From Strongylocentrotus purpuratus (Eukaryota; Echinodermata; Echinoidea; Camarodonta; Strongylocentrotidae), in the NCBI RefSeq assembly GCF_000002235.5, contig NW_022145596.1:29177867-29241866 (forward strand): a DNA stretch of 64,000 nucleotides. The letters run 5' to 3'. The notes beneath the pieces are model-generated. The model was not told the DNA's origin. It saw nothing but the letters and a program-made list of their open reading frames with translations, and ran no database searches. A program made the position numbers and the translations under genes. Below are positions 1-12,111 of the stretch, one piece after another (position 1 is the stretch's first letter; each line of letters opens with the position of its first letter).

Positions 1-790
1 CTTCTTCTCTAATTCCATCTGAACTGTAAAAACGCCAGTGATCGACATCCGATTCATCGTCGCATTCGACTATGATGTCATTTCCTTCAGAAATGTACTG
101 CACTTTTATGATATTTGGGTAGGTGCAAGATCGCGTTACATCAATGTTTGGAAAATATGCTTTGCAGGAAGCGTTATGAACGTTTTTGAAATCGTCAAAG
201 TAGAGAGTTTTAACTCGGATACTTTGGGATGACCCGACGGAATCATCAGGAACATTAAGTCCCATTCCTTCTAATGTCAAATTGACATCGAGTCCACCTG
301 AGTTTATTTCACATGATAATGTCATACTACCGACTCCATTTTCATCACTACTCGGTAATGTAACATTACAATTTGAGGCAAGTTTATTTGGGTCTATCGG
401 TTTCACCTTGAAAATTCGAAAAAGAATATTCCCCACCTTACACTTAAAATAATGCTCCTCTTCATCGGACGGTGTTAGTGAAAGAATGGAAGTCTCATTT
501 CTTCGGGTCGCTTCAATATGATCAAATTTACGAGAAACAATGTCGTGAATATGAGGATCACCACTACATTGAAATCGATCATTCTGACAGGTGTAGATGT
601 TAACGAAAAGGTTCTGTCCAATATCATACACCCAATCAACATCTTCAGTTGAGTTTAATTGACAAGTCATATTTACTTGCTGGCCAATCAACGCATGTTT
701 TTCAATCATTCCGCCTTGTCCTTCTGCATACAACCAAGTCTGAATCCCAAACAATAGGCCTAACAACCAATGAAATGAGATAGTAGCCAT
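1..790 (-). CDS. Immunoglobulin-domain secreted or surface protein, N-terminal part (runs off window edge)
   Basis: Reading the minus strand from an ATG at 790-788 gives 263 codons with no stop to the window edge, so the 3' end is missing. Residues 1 to about 22 (MATISFHWLLGLLFGIQTWL) look like a signal peptide. A first Ig-like domain follows, with its Cys pair in VNMTCQ and HYFKCKVG, plus two extra Cys in YTCQ and FQCSG that may form a second disulfide. A second Ig-like segment has NCNVTLP, LSCEINSG and NASCKAYF. A third begins at NDIIVECDD and has a Trp (DHWRF) shortly after its Cys. Several NxS/T sites (NMT, NST, NET, NVT, NLT, NAS) fit an extracellular glycoprotein. The signal peptide and two Ig-like domains lie in one open stretch without an obvious intron, which is unusual for this superfamily. 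The exact family (immune receptor, adhesion molecule or other) cannot be told from this part. Confidence 0.8.
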   Translation of the reverse strand, partial: MATISFHWLLGLLFGIQTWLYAEGQGGMIEKHALIGQQVNMTCQLNSTEDVDWVYDIGQNLFVNIYTCQNDRFQCSGDPHIHDIVSRKFDHIEATRRNETSILSLTPSDEEEHYFKCKVGNILFRIFKVKPIDPNKLASNCNVTLPSSDENGVGSMTLSCEINSGGLDVNLTLEGMGLNVPDDSVGSSQSIRVKTLYFDDFKNVHNASCKAYFPNIDVTRSCTYPNIIKVQYISEGNDIIVECDDESDVDHWRFYSSDGIREE

Positions 791-1908
791 GATTCTCAGA
801 TCTGATATTCAGATGCACAATGGCACAATGCGTATTTCATTACTCACCATGCAGAAGCCCCTCCGAATAAATAAGCACATTACGAATGTGCTCTGAGAAT
901 GAAGCAAGCTCATCACACAGTCCTGAGCACATTCATTCCACGTACAATGGCGTGCACTCCCAATACGCCCAAGTGAGTAAAACCGTGTTGACCTTTGGCA
1001 TACATCCATTCGTAGATGGCGTATACGATCTGAAGTTGGAAGGTTTCATGGAGTCCGAGTATGCTCTTGAATATCTGAAATGACAGGGCCTGCTCAACCG
1101 AGAATGATAATGATTAAAAAAAATATATTCATTCTATTTAAACGTATTGTAGCCTGAGGGCAGAAATTTTACAATAAAATTACAAGTGAATATTTGTACA
1201 TGTTAATCACAGATATATGAGAGATGGAAATGGGACAGAGAGAGAGAGAGAGAGACGGAGAGATTGAATGAGAGAGGGGAGAGAGAAGGAAGGAGAAAGA
1301 GATTAAATGAGAGAGAGAGAGAGAGAGAGAGAAAGGATATTGTTAAAGAAAACAAGCATTGGGTTTATATTCCCCCCTAAAGTGCATTTGCAGTTGTTTT
1401 TTTTACAATAAGTTTCATCTGCTTGATGAAAGTTTTAAAAAAGGAAAGTAAAAGACAATGGCAAAAAAGTGATGTTGTGAACAAAAAGATTGACATTTCT
1501 CTACCAACATACTGAAGGGTTGAAGGGTTGTCATTTAATTTAAAACATATTTTAGTTATCAATATTTTCACTCTGTTTTGTTCTGCTACATCTAATATTT
1601 GGGCATTAACCTTTGTTAGCTTTTTCCTGAAATTCTCTCTGGCATTTTCAAGTACGTCAAATTATGAATTTTTCGAGATCTGTTGTATTTCGTATTAATA
1701 CTATTTTCACATTCTCGTGTTGTTGTGATAACTTTATATGAACTAGTCTAAAAATGGATTGAATCCAGTTTTAGACGAGTTTATATTTAAAAAAAAAAAC
1801 GTATTAAGGTGGGATCGCCGCCCCTGATTGCAACTACTCTTGTAAAATCAACTCCATGGCAATTTCAATAGTCTTGTGTATATCCCATAGAAATCATGTT
1901 CGGTTTAC

Positions 1909-1939
<31 letters not shown>

Positions 1940-3124
1940 TAATAGCCTAATAGTCCACTCCAAATTTTATTAAACCGAAACGGAAATTCTTTTTGCCCAA
2001 TTGATCGTGAGCCCGGCAGCCACTGAGCAGCGCCAGATCGACGTTGCTCTATCCCTTTCTTGTACCGTTTCAATTGGGGACAAACAGGCCTATTGAAATT
2101 GATATTTCTAAAATGGTTGAGATCGTGTTACAAACCTCAGACTGTCAAACAGTTATGAAACAAAAACAATCATCAAACACTGTAGAATATTAATCTTCGG
2201 AAAATCAAACCACATGTACATTGAAATAAATCACAAGGGAAAGAAAAATATACCACGGATACAAGAAAGTCAGTTTCCCATTCAAATATCAGAACCATGC
2301 AATTCGAGATTTACCAGTACAATTCTAGCGCGAGATGGCAATGTTATTGAATTATTCAGAATGCATTTCAGCAAAGGAAACGAGACCACGAGCAGAAGAT
2401 CCGGGCAGAAGATGGAAGACAAGGAAAACGGAAAGTGGGCAAAATCCTCTGCAAACGAGTTGCTGATTATTAAACCGAGAATATTGATGTGCAAGAATGC
2501 AGAGAAATGTTTGAGTAGACGAGGATTTGAGTTAACAAGGAACTTCATACTGTATGCTGAACAGCTACCCAATATGTCTACAAGTACTGGTACTTGTAAA
2601 CGTACAGGTAAAAAGCTTATATTATTAAACAATCTTCGCTAAAACAACTGAAAAGTCCCTTACAATTCTCTAATCAGCCATGACTTTTCCTTCTTGGGAT
2701 ATTTTGTTTTTTCATATATATTTGATTGTGAGCCATAGGAGAAGTATTTTGAGGGGTTAATAACATTATTAAACATCTGCTTACTCACTGTATAGTTAAC
2801 ATAAACAAGGTTATAAACACCCACCAACCTGATTGCCTATAAATATACTAAATTGATACTTTCATGTGTTGATTACAAAACAGACTCATTGTATTCTTAT
2901 CCTCACTCACTCATTTTCATAAGTTGTGTGATTTTGTGCTCGGATTCTGTATCTTATACATACAAGTATTGTATCTTTAAAACATTTTCTAAAATCTGTT
3001 GAATTTGATCCAATATTTGGCCGATTGTCAACGAAACGGAGTTAATTAAGTCTTTTCTTAATTCCGTGTGTCGCGAAGGCAGGCAGCCAGTGCACGATCA
3101 TCGTGAACCCAAGCTTTATTCAGT
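791..3124. other. Intergenic stretch without recognisable gene
   Basis: This is the 5' flank of the minus-strand Ig gene, followed by AT-rich DNA with a (TAA)n run near 1911-1936. Around 2214-2642 both strands are open for more than 100 codons, but neither translation shows a known motif, so I do not call a gene. Confidence 0.6.
1229..1335. repeat. (GA)n microsatellite
   Basis: Two near-pure GA runs are separated by a GGAGA-rich interruption. They lie upstream of the Ig-domain gene and have no coding content. Confidence 0.9.
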
Positions 3125-4621
3125 AAACAAATGAAAGTCATCATTCGGTGGAAAGAAAAATTAAAAAGTCAATACATGTCTTAAATGTTTTCGGTTTTGA
3201 TAATTGAGAATATTTTGGGGAATGGAGGGGAGGGGGGGGGGGCTTTTAAAACGATATAAACGCAGCATTGTGTTTTGCTTCATACGACAATACGTCAAGT
3301 TTATTAAAAATATTTTTCGAACAATATTTTCAATGAAAACCCCTACCTCCTAGCTCCCTTTACTGTTTGTTATCCCGTATTTTTAGCTTTTCTGTTCGGG
3401 TGGGGGCGTGTATTTTTTTCGTTCTTGCTGTATCTTGCAAAGCTTTTTCTTTCTCTAACGCCCATTCTTTGATTCCTAACTCTCTTTGTTAACCTGTATT
3501 AACTAAATTAACTGAATATACACAAATACATTTTGATGCCTTATGTGACTAATATCTTTTCAACTGATTATAATTCCCTTTCACTTAAATAATCCTCTAG
3601 ACTTGTAGATTTATGAAATATTCATCCAAATAATAATGAAGATACAAATTGTAACTGTTGTTATCATATTTATTGTTAATATCATTCTTATTTTTATGAT
3701 GATGATTTTAATTATTATAATTCCTCTTTTTCCTTGTTCCCATTCCGTCTTTATTATGTTTTTGCCAACGAGGCACGTCACTGATCCCTTGAGAATATAA
3801 AGTACTGATTAGCCACGGTTCTAAATTTAGAAGAATATTTGGAGGGGGGACTTTGGGCTGGGGGCTTTGAGAGCTAGGGGTATTAGGGATTCTTGCATTT
3901 TATTTCTACGTGTTAATGTGGAGGGGGGCACTGTATCTTTCCAGATACTTCGGCTATATCATATTTTTTTTTTGTTAGGTTTGTAGTCATATATCACAAT
4001 ATACCTACTTGGGAGGAAAAATTAATATCATGCGCTGGTTAAAAAAAAAATCATCAATTTCGAATGAATCACCATGTCTACTATAATTACCTCGCGTGCC
4101 AAACTGACGTTACTCTCATCGTTCGAAGGCCATTATGACTTATGAGCACGGATTGCGGCTAGATAATTATTTTTGCAACCGGTTGATCGACTTAAAGAAT
4201 TGTACTATGTTGTTACCGGAAGCCATGCAGTCACGACATGTCTAGATGGGTACAGCCGCAAACCATCCATGTTTGTCACATGTAAACGTAAACACGTACG
4301 GCATGCCTATAATGCCAAATTATTTCTTCTTGGCTCAAATTAACTTGACTGTATGAAAAGCAAGAACAGCACACGTACATGTAGGAGTTGAGAACCAAGC
4401 TGCCAGGACACAAATGCCATCTGTTTCACACCTCCTAGAAGCCTAGCTACAACAAGGGGTTGTGCATGTCGTCAACATATCTAGTCACTAACTAGCTCGG
4501 TCTTCAATCGACATGACTGCAACTTTATACCCACGGACTAAAATTTGCAGTTTTCTCGTCCTTACTGTCCTTTTGAAGGTGAATACATTTTTACTTTTGT
4601 ACTTTTGTATAGGTAGCTAGT

Positions 4622-5206
4622 CTCTCGATCTTCATTTATGTGTACACTTAAGGTTTATCTTATCGATAAATACTGTGAATTTTTGTAGTTATTATGGTGC
4701 CAAGATATATTATGTATTACTATAAATGTAAATTTTCTTCTTAATATTAGTATGTGTCTAACTGAATATTTTCAGATTGTCAACCTCTTATTCCCTCCCC
4801 CTGTTGTATTGTGCCCGTTGTGTGCTGTGCCTATTGTCGATGTGTTGTAGTCGTCTATTATTTATCATATTTTCTCTTTTCTCCCGTCTTGTCTAGTCTC
4901 GTCTCTCGTTTTGTTGTTGTTGTTGTTGTTGTGTGTGTACACTTCTTGTTTTTTATATCCCCTTTTCCCTATTGTATTCTTAGGTAGTCACAAATATCTA
5001 TTCATCATGTTTATCCGGCTCAGAGGGGACCCTAATAATTACAAGCTCTGCTTTTACCAGGATCTCCTCGTCTTTCTTTTAGTTAACTTTGTTTTTATCA
5101 TTGCCGTAATTTGTTATTTTGCATTGTAAATGTGTAATGATCCAATGTTATGCTCTATATGTCATTTGAAAAAAATACGAATAAAATCTTATCTTATCTG
5201 ATCTAT
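4622..5206 (+). mobile_element. 5'-truncated non-LTR retrotransposon tail (probable)
   Basis: This segment is absent from the same intron of the downstream copy, where sequence continues directly from the GTAGCTA to the TATTTTT flanks. It ends in AATAAAATCTTATCTTATCT, a polyadenylation-like signal followed by a short tandem tail, as expected for a LINE 3' end. The small ORF at 4911-5129 is low-complexity hydrophobic and unlikely to be real. Confidence 0.5.
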
Positions 5207-5324
5207 TTTTCCACTAAGAGTTTTCCCTTCTTTAATCATGTGGATGTGTGTGTGTGTGTGTGGGTGTGCAGATGTGTACGTGCTAATGTGCGTACTAAAT
5301 GCAAGTCTTTTACTATTTATTGTT

Positions 5325-5475
5325 AATTTATGTTCATTATCTTGTTATTGTTTGTTACAGGACCCCGACTACAAGCAGATTTCTGCTTTTAAGGGTTCCT
5401 AACCATTATATTGTATATTGTATATTTATTGTGATTTTGTTTTATACTGGTTGAATAAAGAATTGAATTGAATCA
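5325..5475 (+). mobile_element. Non-LTR retrotransposon 3' end with (GAATT)n-like tail
   Basis: The segment ends in GAATAAAGAATTGAATTGAA, the short-repeat tail typical of CR1/L2/jockey-type LINE 3' ends. It is missing at the matching place in the downstream duplication unit. Confidence 0.55.
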
Positions 5476-5573
5476 TACTAAGACATAGTCAGTTTTTCGA
5501 AGTTTAGGCCTATACCATAATGATGTAACGTCTATGTGCTATCAATATACCCTGACTTTAGCTTCGACTGTTG

Positions 5574-5910
5574 TTTATAATAATAATAACAATTTATACT
5601 TATATAGTGCTTTAATAATACAAACGTTTCTAAGCGCTTTACATCAATTTGTCAAAACAATACAATAACAAACTTATATAATTAAAGAAACTGAATTTAC
5701 AAAGGAATTTATAAGCAATATCAGACAAAACATACCTTGGTAATGGACAATAAGGAAGATAATACCAAAAATGTATATAGGCCTACATTCTTAAAACTAC
5801 CGTATAAATAAAAAAAACATAATGAAAGACGAATAACAGGGCATAGATAAGTAGACAATATATGAATCAAATCAAATAACATATCAAATTATGTCTACAA
5901 AGTAATGGTG
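5574..5910 (-). mobile_element. Old LINE 3'-end-like repeat shared by both duplication units
   Basis: The repeat starts with (TAA)n, then TATATAGTGCTTT and TCTAAGCGCTTTACATC, resembling an antisense LINE tail of the TATATAAAGCGC type. The same element lies at 22454-22810 in the other unit, so it inserted before the duplication. Confidence 0.5.
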
Positions 5911-5973
5911 CAGTTAATTAATATGTCTTTAGTTTAGACTTAAAGATAAGCCAGAGAAGGGGGATCCCTAATA

Positions 5974-6470
5974 CACTGTCGCTCATATAGTTAAAACATT
6001 TGTTTTACCCCAATTTATGGAAAATTTTTGGCAATGATTTATTCCTAATAGGTCTGATAATAGTATACATTCTTAGATTTTATTGAATAATAATTTGCCA
6101 GTGTTTGTTTGGCGTGACTGCTAAAGCATGTGTATGCTACTATGCTAATCAACTAGGGGACCAACGCCCTTAAGTCATACATGACAGTAATGAGGATTAA
6201 TGCCCCACAAAAGGGCACTAATATGGCACATCGACACGGTTTTTATCCTGGGGCCTCAACGTTACGAGGCCATTGCTTGGCCACTGAACCATGACTGTAT
6301 GCAGCGGGGGCTAGGGTAGTAGGCAGTTCCCACAAATAACATTTTAAAAAAGAAAATGAAATAACTTTTCAATAATTCATTGAATTTTACCCCGGTCCTC
6401 ATAAAAAAAATCCTCTGTACGACCATGCATTATGGCTCAAGGCATGGGCACACAGAAAAAATGTTGGAGA
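5974..6470. mobile_element. Mariner-like MITE arm with captured SINE
   Basis: The arm begins after TA with CACTGTCGCTCATATAGTT. Its middle (about 6100-6300) is an antisense tRNA-derived SINE-like block ending in GAACCATGACTGTAT. It ends in the CCATGCATTATGGCTCAAGG palindrome, the centre of the full element. The inverse arm lies at 8020-8507. Confidence 0.65.
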
Positions 6471-6535
6471 CCCATTAAATGTCAATCTGGTACCCGGTCA
6501 AACACTTCACTAACATGGTATCATAGAATTATATA

Positions 6536-7069
6536 CACTGTCTCTCATAAAGTTGGAATATTTTTTGTTTTACTCCTATTTATGGAATCATTTTAAAAAT
6601 AATTTAAAAATAATAGATCTAGATAATAGTATACATTCTCAGATTTTATTGAATAATAATTGGACAATGTGTGTTTTGCGTGACTGCTAAAGCATGTGTA
6701 TGATACTATGCTTATCAACTGGGGGACAACGCCCTTAAGTCATAAATGACAGTAATGAGGATTAATGCCCCACAAAAGGGCACTAATATAGCACATCGAC
6801 ACGGTTTTGATCCTGGGGCCTCACAGTTACGAGGCCATTGCTTTGTCACTGAACCATGATTGTTCGCAGCGGGGGCTAGGGTAGGGGGCAGTTTCCATAA
6901 ATAAAATTATAAAAATAAAATGCAATAAATATTCATACTTCAAACAATATAACTTTTAAAAAGTTGGACATTCTTTCTGATTCTAGATCTATTATTTTTT
7001 TAATTATTTTAAAAATAATTCCATAAATTGGGGTAAAACAAAAATATTCCAACTTTATGAGCGACAGTG
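6536..7069. mobile_element. 534-bp mariner-like MITE with TA flanks
   Basis: The inverted ends CACTGTCTCTCATAAAGTTG and the complement of CAACTTTATGAGCGACAGTG are each flanked by TA, as in Tc1/mariner target duplications. One SINE-derived block lies inside. There is no ORF, so the element is non-autonomous. Confidence 0.8.
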
Positions 7070-8019
7070 TATAACTATAGAATTTTCGGGTTTTTTTCTC
7101 ACTCTTTTGTGAATAATACTTTTTGTTTCTTTTTCTGCCCCCCCCCCCACAAGTTTTTGCTTATTCACCACTGAAATAGTGAGCGTGTATTAACTAAGGT
7201 CTCCAAACGGGAAGGGGTGGGGGCTTCGCACTTGACGGAATATATACACATACACCACATTTACCAACGTTTACAATTAACTCATATAATGTCTGTCCAT
7301 TGTGCTTTAATGCTTTGACTTTTTTCGTCACAGCACCCGATCTGGGCATAAAGTGATGAATCACGGCATTTTTATGATTTGATATGTAACCATTATAATC
7401 TCCCAAGACTGTGCCAGCTCTTCAAATTTAGTCATCATTTACACATTGTTGAAGGAGGTTAGTTCAGAGATTTATTTTGAATTGGTCTAGGTGGCCAGTT
7501 TAACAATGAAAAAACAAGCGGTTTCACAAAAAGGAAGCACTAGTATGTCCCCATGCGCTTCCAAAAAGCTTTTGGAAATTATTACTCCAGCTTTTCGTCC
7601 CGCAGGCGCTATTAGGAATGCAGTATCCTCAAGGAGAACAGTATCCGATGAGACTACCCTGGGTATACTGATAAATGTTATGCTACTACTAGCCTGTTTG
7701 ATTTGTATTCATTCTTTAGATTGTGCAGAGATTTGACAGTGGTGTTGTGGTGTCTCTACGACTGGATAGGTTTATCAATCCCGGTGGTAGCTGCTGTAAC
7801 GTCAGGCATGGACAATGTGAACCATGTTACTATGAGTTCTAGGTCTGCGCCGCAAGACAATCAGGGTAAGATGCAAGAACTTTAAAAATAGTGGACCCGA
7901 GCTGAACATTTTGCCATGTTTATAATTGTATGACATGTATGAATAGGGTCAATCTGCGTTTCGACATTTTTTTTTTTATTATTGATGCAACGCTCTCAAT
8001 CGTGTAGGTAACGTTATTT

Positions 8020-8507
8020 GAAAATCCTCTGTGTGCCCATGCCTTGAGCCATAATGCATGGCCGTCCAGAGGATTTTTTATGTTGGGGACCGGGGTAAAA
8101 TTCAATGAATTATTGAAAATTTATTGCATTTTATTTTTTATTTTATGGAAACTGCCCCCTACCCTAGCCCCCGCTGCGTACAGTCATGGTTCAGTGACAA
8201 AGCAATGGCCTCGTAACTGTGAGGCCCCATGATCATAACCGCGTCGATGTGCTATATTAGTGCCCTTTTGTGGGGCATTAATCCTCATTATTGTCATTTA
8301 TGACTTTAGGGCGTAGGTCCCCTAGTTGATAAGCATATTAGCATACACATACTTTAGCAGTCACGCAAAACACACATTGGCAAATTATTATTCAATAAAA
8401 TCTGAGAATGTATACTATTATCTAGATCTATCATTTTTAAATTATTTTTTAAACAATTCCATAAATTGGGGTAAAACAAAAATATTCCAACTATATGAGC
8501 GACAGTG
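8020..8507. mobile_element. Mariner-like MITE arm, inverted relative to 5974-6470
   Basis: It enters at ATCCTCTGTGTGCCC, where the downstream duplication unit continues with unrelated sequence. It passes through the palindrome and the SINE-like block and ends CTATATGAGCGACAGTG before TA. It lies in the second intron of the disabled DSL gene. Confidence 0.7.
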
Positions 8508-8524
8508 TAGTAGGATAGGACCAC

Positions 8525-8940
8525 TTGGCAACAATTTTATATAAGGGTGTGGGGGCAGGGGTGTCGTCCCGGAGCCCCCCCCCCCCAATAATATATGAGG
8601 TAAAATAACATTGATTTTTTCTTTCTTGTACGAATGCAATGTCTCGTACAGGCCATTTTAGGACCTACTGAACGATGTTAGGGTTTGGGTCCCCAACAAA
8701 CCATTTATATAGGTGTGATTTGGGGGAGGGGCGTCGCACCAGAGCCCCCGTGTTAGATATTGTGTAAGTTCACATTGGTTTGTGGTTATGTGATAGCCTG
8801 TTTTGTTACAGGGCTCTCTTAGGACCTACTGAATAATATTAAGCAAGGAGCCCCCGGCAAAACAATCGCATAATTGTGAAGGGGGTAGGGGCGTTGTTCC
8901 GGAGCCCCGCGTAGATTTTTTTTTACCTTAATACTTTGCA
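8525..8940. repeat. Tandem subterminal repeat, about 170 bp x 3
   Basis: Three degenerate units contain TAGGACCTACTGAA and GGGGCGTCG..CGGAGCCCC. An inverted partial unit lies at 11097-11215 (TTCAGTAGGTCCTA, GGGATGACGCCCC). The two blocks bracket the transposon-associated ORF and may be its subterminal repeats. Confidence 0.6.
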
Positions 8941-9059
8941 TACTCTGGGTGTAGAATTTTTGAATTGCCAGTAACTAGTCTTAACCACAGAAAACGCTCT
9001 TGTCAGGTGGCTAAGCGTAACTATCAACTAATCATAGCCTAGGAGCCCTTCGGAATTTT

Positions 9060-10376
9060 TGAAATAATCAGGTGAAAAAATGAATGCGTCTTGGAAGTCG
9101 AAGAGGGAAACAGCTCTGTCTTGTTAAGTGGGTCACGGAGAAAGTCCATCCAATTGCCTGGTAGTTTGGTCTCGCCCGATACATTCCTGCGCACACTCTT
9201 GCCTTTCTTTCAAGCTATCTGAAATGTGTGTGTCCCACACAACATCCAACCTCGTGGCATTCTGAAGCTACTTCTCCAGGTAAGGGATGAATACCCTGTC
9301 TGTATACTCATGGGAGGTGCTGACGCTGGTAGTGGGCATACAGTGTACAATGACGGCACCATCCAGAACTTTGCAGTCATAGGTTGAAGGTGGCTCTGAT
9401 TGACCAAGTTGATCAAGACATTTCAGCAGGTCCGCCTTCGTGCTGGGCAAATGAAGCTTGTTAAAGTCTGAGAAGGAAGGAGGAAAGGACTGTATCCCAT
9501 GTACAAAGAACTCTACCAAGTCACCATCCCGGTTCTGAATAGATATGAACCGCTGGCCGAAGAGTGCCACGTTGTTTTGAAGCACTTTGATCTTCTTTCC
9601 CTGCTTAGATGTTACCTTACGTTCAGGTTTACTGAATAGTGCTGGAGAATTCCTCTTGTTTGGGTCATGGATGGAGTTCTTGTGATGTGTCCTGCCTGTA
9701 TCCTCCAATGTGTGCAATACGGCTACCACTGAATCATCCGCACAGTTGCGAATGTCAAGAGATACTAGATCTGAAAAATCATCCAAGAAGGGATTGCCCA
9801 TTCGTCTGATGGTATCGGAGAGGCTGACAACCCGTCGCTGGAAGGTTTTCTGTGTTGAGAGACCCTGCTCATGATGTTAGAAGTTCTCCATAAGTTCTGT
9901 CATCATCAGGAAGGTATTCTTCTTCGAATTGCTTTAGCAGTCTGGACATCTCTGGTCACGAGAGCATCCACCGTCGAAAAGCCACAGGGTTTTCTGTGAG
10001 TCCTACAGCTCCACCAGAACCTTTCACAATCTAGTTCTACTGCTTATGAGCTTGATCAAATGGGATTGCAGAGAATGTGTTACTTGCCTTGGACAGGACC
10101 CAGTGAGAAAAATTCTCAAACTCATCCTTGATAGTGTCGGGCAAGGTATGCATGTCTCTGATGTGGCATCCACCATGAGTAGTTCACATGATCCAAGGCA
10201 AAGAACAGTGGTGTGAGTTCCTCCAAGACTTCAACATGCAAAGGGAAATTCTTTTCTCTGTGCGCCCTGATGAAGATAAGAATGAGGGTTTCATATCTCA
10301 TGATTAGGTCCCAGTACATGAAAGTAGGACTTCTCTTCTCCATGTTGTTTCTCTAAGCCGTGAAAGACTCTTCTGA
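9060..10376 (-). mobile_element. Unclassified transposon-associated coding sequence, broken
   Basis: Minus-strand translations contain stretches that I recall from a dispersed invertebrate and fish protein family of unknown function: SPTFMYWDLIMRYETLILIF, FALDHVNYSWWMP, GSGGAVGLTENP, and near the end SHEYTDRVFIPYLEK. I recognise the pattern but cannot name a catalytic domain. The coding stretch is interrupted in several places and looks non-functional. Its upstream end joins the MITE arm at 10384 through the same junction as the related fragment at 37215-37505, so arm and ORF probably belonged to one element. Confidence 0.6.
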
Positions 10377-10383
10377 GGATGCT

Positions 10384-11090
10384 CAGTAATGAGGATTAAT
10401 GCCCCACAAAAGGGCGATAATATAGCACATCGACACGGTTTTGATCCTGGGGCCTCACAGTTACGAGGCCATTGCTTGGCCACTGAACCATGAGTGTACG
10501 CAGCCGGGGCTAGGGTGGGGGGGGGGGGGAGTTCCCACAAACAAACAAAAACAAAGAAAATGCAATAAATTTTCAATAATTCATTGAATTTCCCCCGGTC
10601 CCAAACAGAAAAAAAAAGTCTGTGTGCCTATGCCTTGAGCCATAATGCATGGCTCAATTTGATTTTTTTATGTTGGGGGACCGGGGGGAAATGCAATGAA
10701 TTATTATATTTTTTTTTTTTTTTTTGTGGGAACTGCCCCCTACCCTAGCCCCCACTGCGTACAGTCATGGTTCAGTGGCCATCCATGGCCTCGTAACTGT
10801 GAGGCCCCCAGGATCAAAACCGTGTCGATGTGCTATATCAGTGCCCTTTTGTGGGGAATTAATCCTCATTACTGTCATTTATGACTTAAGGGCGTAGGTC
10901 CCCTAGTTGATAAGCATAGTAGCATACACACGCTTTAGCAGTCACGCAAAACAAATACTGGCAAATTATTATTCAATAAAATCTGATAATTTTTTTCCTA
11001 TCATCTAGATCTATTAGGAATAAATCATTGTCAAAATAATTCCATAAATTGGGGAAGAAAAAAAATATTCCAACTATATGAGCAACAGTG
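10384..11090. mobile_element. Two-armed mariner-like foldback MITE
   Basis: A left arm (10384-10600) and right arm (10670-11090) flank a centre containing CCTTGAGCCATAATGCATGG. The right end AGCAACAGTG is followed by TA. The left arm is cut where the ORF of 9060-10376 begins. Each arm holds a copy of the SINE-derived block. Confidence 0.7.
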
Positions 11091-11718
11091 TATATTATTT
11101 AGGGGATTGGGGATGACGCCCCCGCCCCACACCTTGAAATTAAATTTTTACCGAGGGCTCCTAGGCTAATATCGTTCAGTAGGTCCTAAGGAAGCCTTGT
11201 ACCAAAATTTGCGCTTTTATCCGGCAAATGAGGATAATCGATAAATGTGACGCTAAGCCACCAGACTATAAGTATGTTAAAACTAATTAATTTTCCTTTG
11301 AGTTTCTAACTAGATATCAAGCATAATAACTATAACCACATTATTTCTATCTTTTTTTAAAACCGTTTCCTCTCCTCTTGATTCCATCCATAGTTACCCC
11401 TACACGTCAACGGGCGATCTCTTCTGTGACTACGGACGATGGAACACCGGCATGATACAAACACACGAAGATTCAAGCGAAGATTCCTCCTATCTGCCGT
11501 CAAGATTTCCAAGCGGCCATCCAAATCCGCTGGAAATTCAAGTACCATACTGGGAGGTAATGTAGCAATTTTGACTGGGTTTAAGTCAGTTTCATTTTTT
11601 TTTCCTCGCAGACATAAAAACTGAATTGAGTTTTTTAACGATATAAATAAGATCGATTTAAAAAAGATAAATATAAGCAGTACATGTACATGTAAAATTA
11701 TAATATGCATTAAGCATT

Positions 11719-12111
11719 AAAGGGAAAGTGAAGTTCTTCTTTAAGACCGCGAATGCCTTCAAAGTGCATAGTTATTGCTCTTATAATCATTTATGACATT
11801 TCTAGTGCTCTTTTAGGACCTAAAATTGCTATGAAGGTAACTTTAGACCACAAAATGTGTGGAATTTAGCCAATACGATCATACAAACTAACGGCTGGTT
11901 CAATTGATCTAATATTTGTGGTAGCTCACAAAATTAGAAAAGGTTATATTTATATATATTTCAGCCGTCTCTGAACCGATTTTAATCAAACAAAGATGAT
12001 TTTGTCATTCAAATTGTATGTTCTTTCAAATTTGACACTCAGTTTTTCATTATCTTTTTAAAAAAAAATGTGTGTAGCGCCCTCTGCAAAACTCAACTAT
12101 CCCTTTAACAA
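11719..12111. mobile_element. MITE with AAAGGGA termini
   Basis: The segment starts TTAAAGGGAAAGTGAAG and ends CTCAACTATCCCTTTAA, forming inverted ends next to TTAA. It is non-coding and absent from the matching intron of the other duplication unit. The superfamily is not certain. Confidence 0.6.

Noticed and set aside
2214-2642. 142-codon ORF with a 116-codon antisense ORF
   Set aside because: No recognisable motif, no splice context, and both strands are open, as happens by chance.
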